A stretch of 64,000 nt of DNA, from NCBI GenBank assembly GCA_016185245.1, contig JACPNZ010000039.1:1-64000 (forward strand), written 5' to 3'. The stretch comes from Hyphomicrobiales bacterium. Lineage in GTDB: Bacteria; Pseudomonadota; Alphaproteobacteria; Rhizobiales; Aestuariivirgaceae. Positions 48,220 through 59,654 of the stretch are shown in pieces (position 1 is the stretch's first letter; every line of letters starts with the position of its first letter). Made by a program: the position numbers and the translations under genes. The notes beneath the pieces were generated by a model. The model was not told the DNA's origin. It ran no database searches and saw only the letters and a list, made by a program, of their open reading frames with translations.

Positions 48220-50037
48220 TCAATTTGTTGCAGTCGTGTGCTCGTTGGCCTTCGGATTGGGCTTCGCCGCTGCGGTCGGACATCCGGCCGGCAGCTTGCC
48301 GTCGGTTCCCGGCTTGCACTTGTCGGAGGGCTTTGCCGTCACGGTTGCCTTGTCGGCGGGCTTGGCCCCGGGCTTCATCTTGTCGCCGGGCTTGGCCGAG
48401 GCCGAGGCGACATCGGTTGCCTTCTTGAGCTTCTTCTTCTGGGCGAGCTTCGTCGCCTTGGCGGTCTTCTTGCCGGCCGGCTGTTCGGCGGTCCAGTTGC
48501 CGCCGCTGGAGACCGTCGTATCCTGGCTACCGGCCGTGGCGGAGCGGCTGGGAAGATAGCCGCTTTGCTTGTCGCTGTTGCTGTTGCCATTGCGGCCGAA
48601 GACGCTGGCGAAGAAGCCGGAGGCTTCGGCGGCGTCGACCGCCTGCGGCGAACGCGGCGGCTCCGTCAGCACGAAACGCGGGCCGCTGCTGCCCACCGGC
48701 ATGGGCTGGCCGATGACGAAGCCGGAGCCGTCCACCTCATAGACATCCGGGCGGAAGGCCATGGTGCCGTTGCCGCCCGGCCACGCCGTCAGATAGGCAA
48801 CCCGCAGCTGCGGGGGATCCTTGAGGGTGACATCGAGCCGTTCCTTGGTGTCGGCGAGTTCGGCGATACGGGCGGCGGTGATGCCGTCCTGGCCGCGCAG
48901 GATCCAGTTGAGCAGGATCGCCACCTGTTGGATGCGCACGCAGCCCGAGCTGTAGAATCGCTGCGCGCTCTCGAACAGCCGCGGCTCCGGCGTATCGTGC
49001 AGATAGATGCCGAAGGGGCTGTTGAACTCGATCTTGACGGTCTTCATGGCGTTTTCGCCGCCGGGCTCCTGGCGGAACTGGTAGTCGTCGACCACGGCGC
49101 GCCGCCAGTCGACCGAATCGGGATCGACCTCGGGTCCGCCGACGCCTTTGTAGATTTTCATGTTCATCTCGTTCATGACCTTTGACGGACCGCCCGACAG
49201 CATGCGCGGGACGATGTCGCGCTCGACGATCGAGGCGGGCGCATTCCAGTAGGGACTGAACTTGATGGTGACAAGATTAGTCGCAACCACCGGCGTCGGG
49301 CGCAGCGGCCGGCCGACGATGGCGTTGTGAATGGAAAACACCTTGCCGTTCTCGACCGACTCGATCTGGGCCGCCGGAATGTTGACCACCACATAGCGGT
49401 TGCCGAGGTTCTTGGAGTATTCGGCCACCCGCGGCAGGTTGGCGCGGATTGTCGCCAGCCTAGCCTCGGCCGGCACGTTGAGCTCCATGAGGGTGGCGTT
49501 GTCGACGGCGCCCGTCACCTCGAGGCCGTGATTGGCCTGATAGCGGCTGACCGCATCGGCAGTCGCCGAGGTGAAGATATCGGCGTACTGGCCTTCGGTC
49601 GCCTCCTGGCGGACATAGCCCTCGATAAACAGGCGGCGGTTGAGGGCAGCAACGTCCTTGCCCTGACTGCCCTTCTTCAGCCTTCCGCCGGCCAGTTTGC
49701 CCCAGCCGCCATCGGCGACGATTTGAGCATAGCGCTGCTCGGCCGCCTGCATCGTCTGGCTCGTGTCGGAGCTGAGGAACGGCGTCAGGCTGCCGTCGTT
49801 GACGATGCGCGTTTCGGTCGTGGCCCGGCCGACGCCAGCCACGCCGGCATTGGACCAGTTGGTGGCGGCCGTGCCATTGCTGTCCTGGACGCCGGCCTTC
49901 ATGCGCTTCTGCATCATCCAGGCGGAATTCTCGGGTTCGGCATGGGCCGGGAGTATGCCGCCGGCAAATACCGCAAGTCCGGCCGCCAAAGCGGCACAGC
50001 GCGCTACATTGCCGAGTCTCGATCCGCCGTAAGTCAT
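48220..50037 (-). CDS. Murein L,D-transpeptidase (YkuD/YcbB type)
   Basis: Signal peptide; PG-binding segment AALNRRLFIEGYV; catalytic SPFGIYLHDTPEPRLFESAQRFYSSGCVRIQQ; Lys/Ala/Pro-rich C-terminus. Confidence 0.93.
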   Translation of the reverse strand: MTYGGSRLGNVARCAALAAGLAVFAGGILPAHAEPENSAWMMQKRMKAGVQDSNGTAATNWSNAGVAGVGRATTETRIVNDGSLTPFLSSDTSQTMQAAEQRYAQIVADGGWGKLAGGRLKKGSQGKDVAALNRRLFIEGYVRQEATEGQYADIFTSATADAVSRYQANHGLEVTGAVDNATLMELNVPAEARLATIRANLPRVAEYSKNLGNRYVVVNIPAAQIESVENGKVFSIHNAIVGRPLRPTPVVATNLVTIKFSPYWNAPASIVERDIVPRMLSGGPSKVMNEMNMKIYKGVGGPEVDPDSVDWRRAVVDDYQFRQEPGGENAMKTVKIEFNSPFGIYLHDTPEPRLFESAQRFYSSGCVRIQQVAILLNWILRGQDGITAARIAELADTKERLDVTLKDPPQLRVAYLTAWPGGNGTMAFRPDVYEVDGSGFVIGQPMPVGSSGPRFVLTEPPRSPQAVDAAEASGFFASVFGRNGNSNSDKQSGYLPSRSATAGSQDTTVSSGGNWTAEQPAGKKTAKATKLAQKKKLKKATDVASASAKPGDKMKPGAKPADKATVTAKPSDKCKPGTDGKLPAGCPTAAAKPNPKANEHTTATN

Positions 50038-50257
50038 TCGAACCTCTCCCAATCCCGCCCACACTAGCCAGTCCCTCCTTACCAGCGGCAAGGCGACTCG
50101 TCAAAACTCGGCCACAATCGCCCAAGTGAAAGCGGGTCAATTGGGGCAAGATTGCGGATATTGCCGCCAAACCGCGACAGGAAAAGCGAAAAACCTCACC
50201 CTGCGGCCTTTCGGCCACAGGGCGGGCAGGTCAACCTTGACGGAGAAAAAAAGAGAT

Positions 50258-50782
50258 TCAGAGCCGGTAGAGAATCTGGTCGGTCCAGAAACGCTCGAGC
50301 CGGGTCAGCGCCTTGTTGAGGCGATCGAACTCCTCGGCGGTGAGGCCGACGACCTGTTCGACGGCCTGGAGCTGGCGATTGTACAGGGCATCGATGCGCT
50401 CGCGGATCGCCTGGCCCTTGGGGGTGAGTTTGACGCGGACCGAGCGCTTGTCGGTGCTCGAGCGCTCATGGTTCACATAGCCCGCCTCGACCAGCTTCTT
50501 CAGATTGTAGGAGACGTTGGAACCCTGGTAGTGGCCGCGGGTTTTCAGTTCGCCGGCGGTCAATTCCGAGTCGGCGATGTTGAACAAGAGCAGCGCCTGG
50601 ACCGGATTGACCTCCGGCTCGCCCGAGCGCTCGAAGTCGTCCTTGATCACGTCGAGCAGGCGCCGGTGCAGGCGCTCGATCAGGGTGAGCGCTTCCATGT
50701 AACGGTACTTGATCGGACTACGAACGGTCTCGGCCGCCGCCGGGCGCACCGCCCCCATCACTTCTGTACGCATGTCATCCAC
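50258..50782 (-). CDS. ldtR: MarR family regulator, LdtR-like
   Basis: MarR wHTH (ELTAGELKTRGHYQGSNVSYNLKKLVEAGYVNHERSSTDKRSVRVKLT) next to an L,D-transpeptidase, as for ldtR/ldtP in Rhizobiales. Confidence 0.75.
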   Translation of the reverse strand: MDDMRTEVMGAVRPAAAETVRSPIKYRYMEALTLIERLHRRLLDVIKDDFERSGEPEVNPVQALLLFNIADSELTAGELKTRGHYQGSNVSYNLKKLVEAGYVNHERSSTDKRSVRVKLTPKGQAIRERIDALYNRQLQAVEQVVGLTAEEFDRLNKALTRLERFWTDQILYRL

Positions 50783-51067
50783 CTATCCCTTGGGGAGGCC
50801 GGATTCTTGATTGGTCCGTTCCTCCGATAGCCGGACCTTAGCAATTGTCCATTTAAGATCGCCTCAATGGCTTGGGTAAATTTGTCCTTATATTTTCAAA
50901 GATTTGCGCCAGTATCGATGACAGTTTACGGAGTCTTCTCGGATGATCTTAACGGAGCCCGAAGGGTTTGGCTCAAATGAACGGGGCGCGGCGGCCCTTG
51001 GGGCGTCCCACCGCCCAGCTGGCCTTTCCGCGCCCCGCCCTACCCCATCCCCGGGGTATCTCTTGTC

Positions 51068-51760
51068 CTACCGACGCGCCGCCGCAGCGAAGCCCGCCTG
51101 CACCATCGCCAGACTGTCGCTGCCGCAAGACATGGAGTTGGCCACCGCCTCGGCCCGCCGCATCAGGGCCGCCACTGCAGCCGAACCATTGCCGGCGACG
51201 GTCTTCCGATGAATGCGGCCGATCGCCTGCCAGTAGCGGCGGTCCTGGCTCGCTGAGAGATGGCGGCACTTGCGCTCGAGGTAATAGGCCTTGACCGCGT
51301 CGCCGTAGTAGCCAAGCTCGCCGACATTTCCTCTGGGCGGGGCGTAGCTGGCGACGGCTTGCTCTTTCGTCACACTGCCCCGATCGGCGGCGCGCACGGC
51401 TACCCTTGCGGCCGACAGGGTTTCCGAGACCTCGGCGCGGCTCGTGGCATCGCATGGCAGGGCCCGGCCCTCGGCCCGGCCGGCGGCAAGCGCGCTGCGC
51501 CGCGTCGCAGCCGGCATCCGTTCGGCGGCGGCAATCTCGGCACGGGCCAGGTAGCGTGCAAGCTCGGCACGGAGCGAATTCGACAGGAAATTGCAGCGGC
51601 TGCCGGCGGTTTCGACCCGCGCCAGTATGGTCAGCGCCTGCTCGGCCGCCACCACTTCGGCGTAAGCCTGCGGCACCGCCGTTCCGGCGAAACCGGAAAC
51701 GACGGCCAGCAGTCCCAGCAGTCTGCCGTACCTTGCCACCACGACGGGGCTCCCTTGCAA
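51068..51760 (-). CDS. Exported protein of unknown function
   Basis: N-terminal signal/TM LLGLLAVVSGFAGTAVPQAYAE; no family recognised. Confidence 0.6.
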   Translation of the reverse strand: MQGSPVVVARYGRLLGLLAVVSGFAGTAVPQAYAEVVAAEQALTILARVETAGSRCNFLSNSLRAELARYLARAEIAAAERMPAATRRSALAAGRAEGRALPCDATSRAEVSETLSAARVAVRAADRGSVTKEQAVASYAPPRGNVGELGYYGDAVKAYYLERKCRHLSASQDRRYWQAIGRIHRKTVAGNGSAAVAALMRRAEAVANSMSCGSDSLAMVQAGFAAAARR

Positions 51761-51830
51761 GCTGCGGCATGGTAAAGAGGGCCCGCTTAATTTGATTGAA
51801 ATGCCAAGCGACAGTTGCAGGATTGGTTAA

Positions 51831-52913
<1,083 letters not shown>

Positions 52914-52954
52914 AGTCGCTCATCCGGCCTTCGGCCACCTTCTCCCATTCGCTA

Positions 52955-53048
52955 TCGCGAACGGGCGAAGGCAATAGTCACAATCCGCCTTCTCCCATCC
53001 CCGGTCTTGACACGGGGATGGGAGAAGGTCCCAAGGGGGATGAGGGGC
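52955..53048. repeat. Palindromic intergenic element
   Basis: ccttctcccatccccggtcttgacacggggatgggagaagg inverted repeat. Confidence 0.6.
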
Positions 53049-53070
53049 CCTTCCAGCCCAGCCGCCGCCG

Positions 53071-53943
53071 CTACTCTTTCAACCTGGCAATCAAGCTCGA
53101 CGTGTCCCATCTTCCGCCGCCGAGCTTCTGCACTTCGGCGTAGAACTGGTCGACGAGGGCTGTCACCGGCAGCGAGGCGCCGTTGCGGCGGGCTTCGTCG
53201 AGACATATCCCCAGGTCCTTGCGCATCCAGTCGACGGCGAAGCCGAAGTCGAATTTGCCGGCGATCATGGTCGTCGAGCGGTTCTCCATCTGCCAGGAGC
53301 CGGCCGCTCCCTTCGAAATCACCTCGATCACTTCGCCCATGTCGAGGCCGGCGCGCCTGCCGAAATCGATCGCCTCGGCCAGGCCCTGCACCAGACCGGC
53401 GATGGCGATCTGGTTCACCATCTTGGCGAGCTGGCCCGAGCCCGGCGGTCCCAGGAGCCGGCACATGCGGGCATAGTAGGCAATCACCGGCGCGGCCCGG
53501 GCGTAGTCTTGCCGCTCGCCGCCGCACATCACGGTGAGCGCGCCGTTCTCCGCGCCTGCCTGGCCGCCCGACACGGGCGCATCGACAAAGCCGAGGCCGC
53601 GGGCCCTGGCTTCGGCCTGGAGTTCGCTGGCGATGCTGGCCGAGGCGGTGGTGTGATCGATGAAGATGGCACCCTGCTTCATGGCGGCGAAGACGCCCTG
53701 GGGGCCAAGTGTTACCTCGCGGAGATCACTGTCGTTGCCGACGCAGGCGAAGACGAAATCGGCATCCCGCGCCGCCTCGCCCGGCGTGGCGGCAACGGTT
53801 CCGCCGAACTTCGTCGCCCATCGTTCGGCTTTCTCCGTCGTACGATTGTAACCGGTGACGGCGATATTGCCCCTGGTCACCAGATGGCCCGCCATGGGGA
53901 AGCCCATGACCCCGAGCCCGATCCATGCCGCCTTGATCTCCAT
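53071..53943 (-). CDS. NAD(P)-dependent beta-hydroxyacid dehydrogenase (3-hydroxyisobutyrate dehydrogenase family)
   Basis: WIGLGVMGFPMAGHLVTRG, DAPVSGGQAGAENGALTVMCGG, GSGQLAKMVNQIAIAGLVQGLAEA. Confidence 0.94.
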   Translation of the reverse strand: MEIKAAWIGLGVMGFPMAGHLVTRGNIAVTGYNRTTEKAERWATKFGGTVAATPGEAARDADFVFACVGNDSDLREVTLGPQGVFAAMKQGAIFIDHTTASASIASELQAEARARGLGFVDAPVSGGQAGAENGALTVMCGGERQDYARAAPVIAYYARMCRLLGPPGSGQLAKMVNQIAIAGLVQGLAEAIDFGRRAGLDMGEVIEVISKGAAGSWQMENRSTTMIAGKFDFGFAVDWMRKDLGICLDEARRNGASLPVTALVDQFYAEVQKLGGGRWDTSSLIARLKE

Positions 53944-54095
53944 GCCTTCACCTCTCCGCCCGCCGGTTCCGGCTGGCTCGATAGGCGAAATGACGAAGCA
54001 ATTCAAATGTCGCGGGTCCCGCCAACAATTTTCTTGAACGGAACCGGCGGGCTGCCGCATTATGTGCGACAAGGGACCGAACGGAGCCTACAGCC

Positions 54096-54833
54096 TTGAG
54101 CATCGAGCGGCGGAACTTTCCCCAGTTCTTCATTACCGCGCCGTCGCCCTGTCCCTATCTGCCGGGACGGGTGGAGCGCAAGGTCTTCACCCATCTGGTC
54201 GGCCTCGATGCGCGCGCCCTCAATACCCAGCTTTCCCAGGGCGGCTTCCGGCGCAGCCAGAACATCGCCTACCGCCCGGCCTGCGAGGCCTGTACGGCTT
54301 GCGTTTCGGTGCGCGTTCAGGTCAAGGGCTTCGATCCCGGACGCCGCTTCCGCCGGGTTCTTGCCAGCAATGCCGATCTCGAGACCCGGGTGGTTCGACC
54401 CAAGGCGACGACCGAGCACTTCTCGCTGTTTCGCGCCTATATCGATGCCCGCCACGGCGACGGCGGTATGGCCGATATGACCGCCCTCGACTTCTCTGCC
54501 ATGGTCGACGACAGCTTCGTCGACAATCGCCTGGTGGAATACCGCCTGCCACGCGGTGCCGATGGCACCCAGGGGGCCCTGGTCGCGGCGGTGCTGATCG
54601 ACATCCTGGGCGATGGTATGTCGATGATCTACAGTTTCTACGACCCCAGCTTGGTGCGGCGCAGCCTCGGCACCTACATGATCCTCGACAGCATCGCCCG
54701 GGCCCGCAAGCTCGGGCTTCCCTATCTCTATCTCGGCTACTGGGTGCGTGGTTCGCGCAAGATGGATTACAAGGCGACGTTCCTGCCGCAGGAGCGGCTC
54801 ACCTCCGAAGGCTGGGTGCTGCACCGGCGATGA
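54096..54833 (+). CDS. bpt: Aspartate/glutamate leucyltransferase (Bpt; N-end rule)
   Basis: [84 protein letters not shown]. Confidence 0.95.
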   Translation: MSIERRNFPQFFITAPSPCPYLPGRVERKVFTHLVGLDARALNTQLSQGGFRRSQNIAYRPACEACTACVSVRVQVKGFDPGRRFRRVLASNADLETRVVRPKATTEHFSLFRAYIDARHGDGGMADMTALDFSAMVDDSFVDNRLVEYRLPRGADGTQGALVAAVLIDILGDGMSMIYSFYDPSLVRRSLGTYMILDSIARARKLGLPYLYLGYWVRGSRKMDYKATFLPQERLTSEGWVLHRR

Positions 54834-54993
54834 TGCCGCAGGCCCTCTTCGAAAGTTTCTTGCTCGGTATTAACAATGAATTGACCTTCCGCAGCGAGAA
54901 TTTACCAAATTCGGCCGCAAGCGCCTGCCGGAATCTCGACCAAGCAATTCTGCCGCAACGATTTTTTGAGAGTCCCAGGGGAAACCGGCCAGC

Positions 54994-55929
54994 ATGATAC
55001 ACATGGCGCTCGACGAAAGCGGAGCCAAGGTCCGCAAGGGCCTGCTGATCACCACGATCGGCGGGCTGTTGTTCACCCTCGACCTGCCGCTGCTCCGGCT
55101 CGCGCACTCCGACAAGTGGACGCTGGTGGCGATGCGCGGCTTTTTCCTGTTCCTGTCGATCAATTTCGTCTGGTATCTGTTCCGGCAGTCGCAATTGCGG
55201 CGCGGCCCCTATATCGCCGGCATTCCCGGCATCGCGGTGGCCCTCACCAATACGCTGGCCAACATCACATATATCGGCGCCATCCTCGAAACCAGTGCCG
55301 CCAATGTGGTGTTCATCACCGCCCTCATCCCGGTGATGACGGCGCTGATGTCGCGCATCTTCATCGGCGAGCGGGTGCATTCGCTAACCTGGGTTGCAAC
55401 CATCGTTTCGATCCTCGGCGTCGGCATTATCGTCGGGGACAGCATCGGCAGCGGCAAGATGCTGGGCGACATTCTCGCCATCGTCTCGACCCTGTGCACG
55501 GCGGCGGCCTTCACCATCATAAGGGCCAGCGGCCGCAACGTGGCGACCAGCCTGGCGATCGGCAGCCTGTCGTCGGCCCTGATCGCCATCGTCTTCTTCT
55601 CGGTGGCGCCGGTGAGCCTCCTCGCCCCTGCCGGTTTCGGCGTGCCGGGCCTCGTCTGGGTGATGATCAACGGCCTGGTGGCAATCCCCTTGGCCTCGAC
55701 GCTGATCGCCAACGGCCCGCGCTTCCTGCCTTCGGCCGACGTCAGCATGTTCTTCCTGCTCGAAACGGTATTGACGCCCATCTGGGTGTGGTGGCTGTTC
55801 GGTGAAATCCCGACCGGCCCGGTGCTGATCGGCGGCATCATCGTCATCGCCACGCTCATCGTCCACAGTTGCTGGCGCCTGGCGACGACGTTGCGGGCGG
55901 CGCAACCGGCCTGGTCGGAAGCGAAGTGA
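54994..55929 (+). CDS. EamA/DMT family transporter
   Basis: Ten-TM pattern; NTLANITYIGAILETSAANVVFITALIPVMTALMSRIFIGER. Confidence 0.9.
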   Translation: MIHMALDESGAKVRKGLLITTIGGLLFTLDLPLLRLAHSDKWTLVAMRGFFLFLSINFVWYLFRQSQLRRGPYIAGIPGIAVALTNTLANITYIGAILETSAANVVFITALIPVMTALMSRIFIGERVHSLTWVATIVSILGVGIIVGDSIGSGKMLGDILAIVSTLCTAAAFTIIRASGRNVATSLAIGSLSSALIAIVFFSVAPVSLLAPAGFGVPGLVWVMINGLVAIPLASTLIANGPRFLPSADVSMFFLLETVLTPIWVWWLFGEIPTGPVLIGGIIVIATLIVHSCWRLATTLRAAQPAWSEAK

Positions 55930-56666
55930 TGAATATCGCGGCAATGCCTGCGGTCCATGACGGTCTTGCCGATCCCCTCGGGCTGTCGCTGGTCATCGCC
56001 CAGCTTCATGGCCGCTTGGCCGAGCTTGGCTTCAGCGCAACCCTGCACGAGGATCTGGCGGGCTTCGCCGCCACCAAGCAGGCGGTGCGCGGCGAGCGGG
56101 TCACGCCTTATTTCGACGCCGCAGTCGTCGACTTCGTGCCCGGCCGCTTCTTCTGGATGAAACTTGCCTCGGGCGCCGGCAAGACCGTCGGCATCCAGGC
56201 TTTCCGGCTCGACCGCATCGATTCCAATCTGGCCGAATGGTGCGGCACCTATACCATCGGCCTCTATATGCGGCGCCAGGAAATTCTGGTGCCGCTGCAT
56301 CCCGCACCACCGCGTGGCAGTCTCGCCGAGAAGATCGGCGGCCGGCTTGCCTATCAGGGCGAGCTATGGATCGAGCAGCACGTCCGCAATCGCCGGGTGA
56401 TGGAGCAGTTCGGCCGGCTCGGCATGCTGCTTGCCCTGGTGCGCTGGAATCCCGACGCCATGTGGGCCCTGTCGAGCCAGGCGATGGCCACCCACGGCCA
56501 TCTCACCCGCATGGGCTATGCCTCGCTGGAGCGCGGCTTCTTCCGCTGGCAATGGTTCTCGGAGGGCATCGATCCGGTGGAATGGGTGGCGATCTCGGAA
56601 CGCCGCAGCCTCGAACAGCTGGTCGAGGAAATGCTGACTACACCACAGCAATCTCAACAGGCGTGA
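55929..56666 (+). CDS. Hypothetical protein translationally coupled to the DMT transporter
   Basis: TGATG stop/start overlap; no family recognised. Confidence 0.65.
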   Translation: MNIAAMPAVHDGLADPLGLSLVIAQLHGRLAELGFSATLHEDLAGFAATKQAVRGERVTPYFDAAVVDFVPGRFFWMKLASGAGKTVGIQAFRLDRIDSNLAEWCGTYTIGLYMRRQEILVPLHPAPPRGSLAEKIGGRLAYQGELWIEQHVRNRRVMEQFGRLGMLLALVRWNPDAMWALSSQAMATHGHLTRMGYASLERGFFRWQWFSEGIDPVEWVAISERRSLEQLVEEMLTTPQQSQQA

Positions 56667-57405
56667 TTTCGCTGACCACCGACACCATGCGCAGCCTGCC
56701 GAACGGCTTGCGGTGCGGCATGACGATGCGCTGATAGGGGATCCACGAGACTTCGCCGTCGCGGCCCATCATCGCCGCGTAGATGTGATCGTAGTGCGGG
56801 CGGCCGGTGCGCAGGGCTTCGATATAGCCCTTGGTCGTCACCTTGTCGTAGCTGGTTCCCGACAGGCAAGGGGTCGACACCGGCGACAGGCCCCACAGCT
56901 TGGCGATGGCCGAGCCGGCGCCGATGCGCTCGACCTTGACGCGGCCCGACTCCTCGTCGAGGGAGCAGTCGACGGAGGCCTCCGGCGGCGCCTCGCCGGT
57001 CTCGTACGTCTTGCGGATGAGATCGGGCAAGGGTCGGGATTCGGGATCGAGGACGAGGGTGTAGATGCGCGACGACAGATGCAGGTCACTCTTGGCGATC
57101 AGATAGTCGATGCGGTCGCGGGTATCGATCGGGTCGGCGTAGGTCTCGCTGAGCCAGCCGGACATGTAGTAGTTGAGCGTGTAGGGGCCGGGGAAGGTGC
57201 CGATCCATTCCTTGGCGAAGAACAGCGAGGCCCAGTTGGCGCCGAAGGAATGCCACCGGACCGTCGTGCCGGTGGGACCGGAGATGACCTTGACCAGGTT
57301 GTTGCGGTCGAGAAAGATGCGTTCCGGCAAGGACTTCCCGTCGTCCAGCTCGGGCTTGGGAACCAGGCAGCCTTTGGAAATCCAGAATTCCAGTTGCTCG
57401 GTCAT
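56638..57405 (-). CDS. PAS-like domain protein, tandem paralog A
   Basis: VERIGAGSAIAKLWGLSPVSTPCLSGTSYDKVTTKGYIEALRTGRPHYDHIYAAMMGRDGEVSWIPYQRIVMP aligns with paralog B. Confidence 0.7.
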   Translation of the reverse strand: MTEQLEFWISKGCLVPKPELDDGKSLPERIFLDRNNLVKVISGPTGTTVRWHSFGANWASLFFAKEWIGTFPGPYTLNYYMSGWLSETYADPIDTRDRIDYLIAKSDLHLSSRIYTLVLDPESRPLPDLIRKTYETGEAPPEASVDCSLDEESGRVKVERIGAGSAIAKLWGLSPVSTPCLSGTSYDKVTTKGYIEALRTGRPHYDHIYAAMMGRDGEVSWIPYQRIVMPHRKPFGRLRMVSVVSEITPVEIAVV

Positions 57406-57573
57406 TTCGGAACCCCGACGCGGGTTCTCCTTTTCGGCGGACTTGCGGCGCAATCCCCCAATCCACAGCTTTGCCATGCAACATGGAAAAAAAGTGTGAA
57501 ACAAATTCGCGAAGATTTGATCTGTCCGGATACGGGACGTTAAGCACGAGAGAGTCCCGCCGCGATTCCCGCC

Positions 57574-58335
57574 TCAGACGATCTGGATATCGACCTTGCC
57601 GATCTCGGTCACCACGGTGACCGAGCGGCCGGCGCCGGAGCGGTGGCGCGGTATGACGACCCGCTGATAGGGTATCCACATGGTGGTTCCGTCGGTGGTC
57701 TTCATCGCGGCATAGACGTGGTCATAGCGGGGCCGGCCCTGGCGCAGCACCTCGCCATAGGCGGCGCCGACCGTCCGGTCGTAGGACCCGCCATTGACGC
57801 AAGGATAGGACACCGGGGCCATGCCCCACAGACGGGCGATGGTCGATTTCGGGCCGATGCGTTCGACCCGGAAACGGCCGGAACTTTCCTCGTAGATGCA
57901 GTCGACGGAATAGTCGGGCTGCGCATTACCGTCCATCCAGACTTCCCGCAGCAACGGCGTCATCATGGTGCTGGAGGGCGGAAATTCGCGGACGAAGACG
58001 CGCTGCATGAGATGCACGTCGCCGCGCATGACGATTTCGAGGATGCGGCAGTTGACCGCGCCGGCCGATTCGAATCGCTCCTCGAACCAGCCGCACAGGA
58101 AGTAGCGCAACATGTAGGGTGCCGGCAGATCCATCAGCCATTCGGCCACATAGAACAGCGAGGAAAAGCATGGCGACATCACCGACCAGCGGATTACGGT
58201 GCCAAGCTTGCCGGTGACCACGCGCACCATGCCGCCGCCCAGCAGAGCCGTCTCTTCGTCGACGGCCGGACCCGCCGCAAGCGGGCAGCGCCGCACCAGC
58301 CGGCCGTTGTCGATCCAGTTGACTTCAGCAGTCAT
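57574..58335 (-). CDS. PAS-like domain protein, tandem paralog B
   Basis: VERIGPKSTIARLWGMAPVSYPCVNGGSYDRTVGAAYGEVLRQGRPRYDHVYAAMKTTDGTTMWIPYQRVVIP. Confidence 0.7.
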   Translation of the reverse strand: MTAEVNWIDNGRLVRRCPLAAGPAVDEETALLGGGMVRVVTGKLGTVIRWSVMSPCFSSLFYVAEWLMDLPAPYMLRYFLCGWFEERFESAGAVNCRILEIVMRGDVHLMQRVFVREFPPSSTMMTPLLREVWMDGNAQPDYSVDCIYEESSGRFRVERIGPKSTIARLWGMAPVSYPCVNGGSYDRTVGAAYGEVLRQGRPRYDHVYAAMKTTDGTTMWIPYQRVVIPRHRSGAGRSVTVVTEIGKVDIQIV

Positions 58336-58517
58336 GCTTGGCCTTGCCGCAGGTGGTGCTGCCTCTGTACTATCCTCCACCAGCTAAAATATGACGCTGC
58401 TTAGCATAAATTCGAGTCAAGCTTGGCGCGGTGGCTAATGTTGGGTTAAATTGGCACTGGATGTGAAGAGACCATTAAGCTGGCGGCAAAATTGTGCGCC
58501 GCCGCCGCCGCTTTCCG

Positions 58518-59645
58518 TCAATCAAGCGTGACCCGGTAGCGGCTGATCGCCAGCGCCGACACCAGGATCAGCATGAAGGCGAGGACTGCGATCTCGCCGG
58601 AAATCTGCTCTAGGCTCGCGCCCTTCAGCATTAGCCCGCGGACGATGCGCAGGAAATGGGTGACCGGCAGACCTTCGCCGATGGCTTGGGCCCAGGCCGG
58701 CATGCCGCGGAACGGGAAAGCGAAGCCCGACAGCAGGATCGACGGCATCAGGAAGAAGAACGACATCTGCATGGCCTGCAGCTGGTTCTGGGCAATCGTC
58801 GAAAAGGTGAAACCGATGGCCAGGCTGACCGTGATGAACAGGAGTGTCGCGGCGCCGAATAGTGCGAAGCTGCCGACGAAGGGCACGGCGAAGAGGATCT
58901 TCGCCGCCACCAGAACCACCGCCACCTGAACCCCGCCAATCAGCACATAGGGGGCAATCTTGCCGGCCATCACCTCGATCGGTCTCACCGGCATGGCCAG
59001 CAGATTTTCCATGGTGCCGCGTTCGCGCTCGCGCGTCACCGCGAGTGCCGTCATCATCACCATGGTCATGGTCAGGATCACGCCGAGCAGGCCGGGGACG
59101 ATGTTGAAGCGGGTGATGCCTTCCGGATTGTAGCGCCGGTGCAGCACGATATCGACCGGCGCGGCCGGCGTGCCGTAGCTGGCAAGCGGGCCTGAAAGTT
59201 CCCGCGCCAGGGTCTGGCTGGCGGCCTGGCCGATGGCGGCCAGCGCCCCGCCAACGGTCGCCGGATCGGTGCCATCGGCCTCGATCGCCACTTGCGCCGT
59301 CTCATGGCGGATGAGTTTGCGGGTGAAATCGCCGGGAATGGTGATGATGAACTGTACTGCGCCGCGCTGCAAAAGCTCGTCGGCTTCAGCCTCGGTCGAC
59401 ACCGCTTGGGTGGAACTGAAGTATCCGGTGTTGCCGACCGCCGCGACCAGGGCGCGAGTGAGCTTGGAATTGTCCGACTGCAAGACCGCCGTGGGCAAGC
59501 CCTTGGGATCGCTGTTGATGGCAAAGCCGAACAGAACGAGCTGCATGATCGGCAGACCGAACATCATGGCGAAGGTCAGCCGGTCGCGGCGCAGTTGCAG
59601 GGCTTCCTTGCCGATCATCGCCCAGAGTCTCAGGAGAAATCCCAT
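58518..59645 (-). CDS. ABC-2 type transporter permease
   Basis: LTFAMMFGLPIMQLVLFGFAINSDPKGL; VTRERERGTMENLLAMPVRPIEVMAGKI. Confidence 0.94.
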   Translation of the reverse strand: MGFLLRLWAMIGKEALQLRRDRLTFAMMFGLPIMQLVLFGFAINSDPKGLPTAVLQSDNSKLTRALVAAVGNTGYFSSTQAVSTEAEADELLQRGAVQFIITIPGDFTRKLIRHETAQVAIEADGTDPATVGGALAAIGQAASQTLARELSGPLASYGTPAAPVDIVLHRRYNPEGITRFNIVPGLLGVILTMTMVMMTALAVTRERERGTMENLLAMPVRPIEVMAGKIAPYVLIGGVQVAVVLVAAKILFAVPFVGSFALFGAATLLFITVSLAIGFTFSTIAQNQLQAMQMSFFFLMPSILLSGFAFPFRGMPAWAQAIGEGLPVTHFLRIVRGLMLKGASLEQISGEIAVLAFMLILVSALAISRYRVTLD

Positions 59646-59654
59646 GGCGATGCC

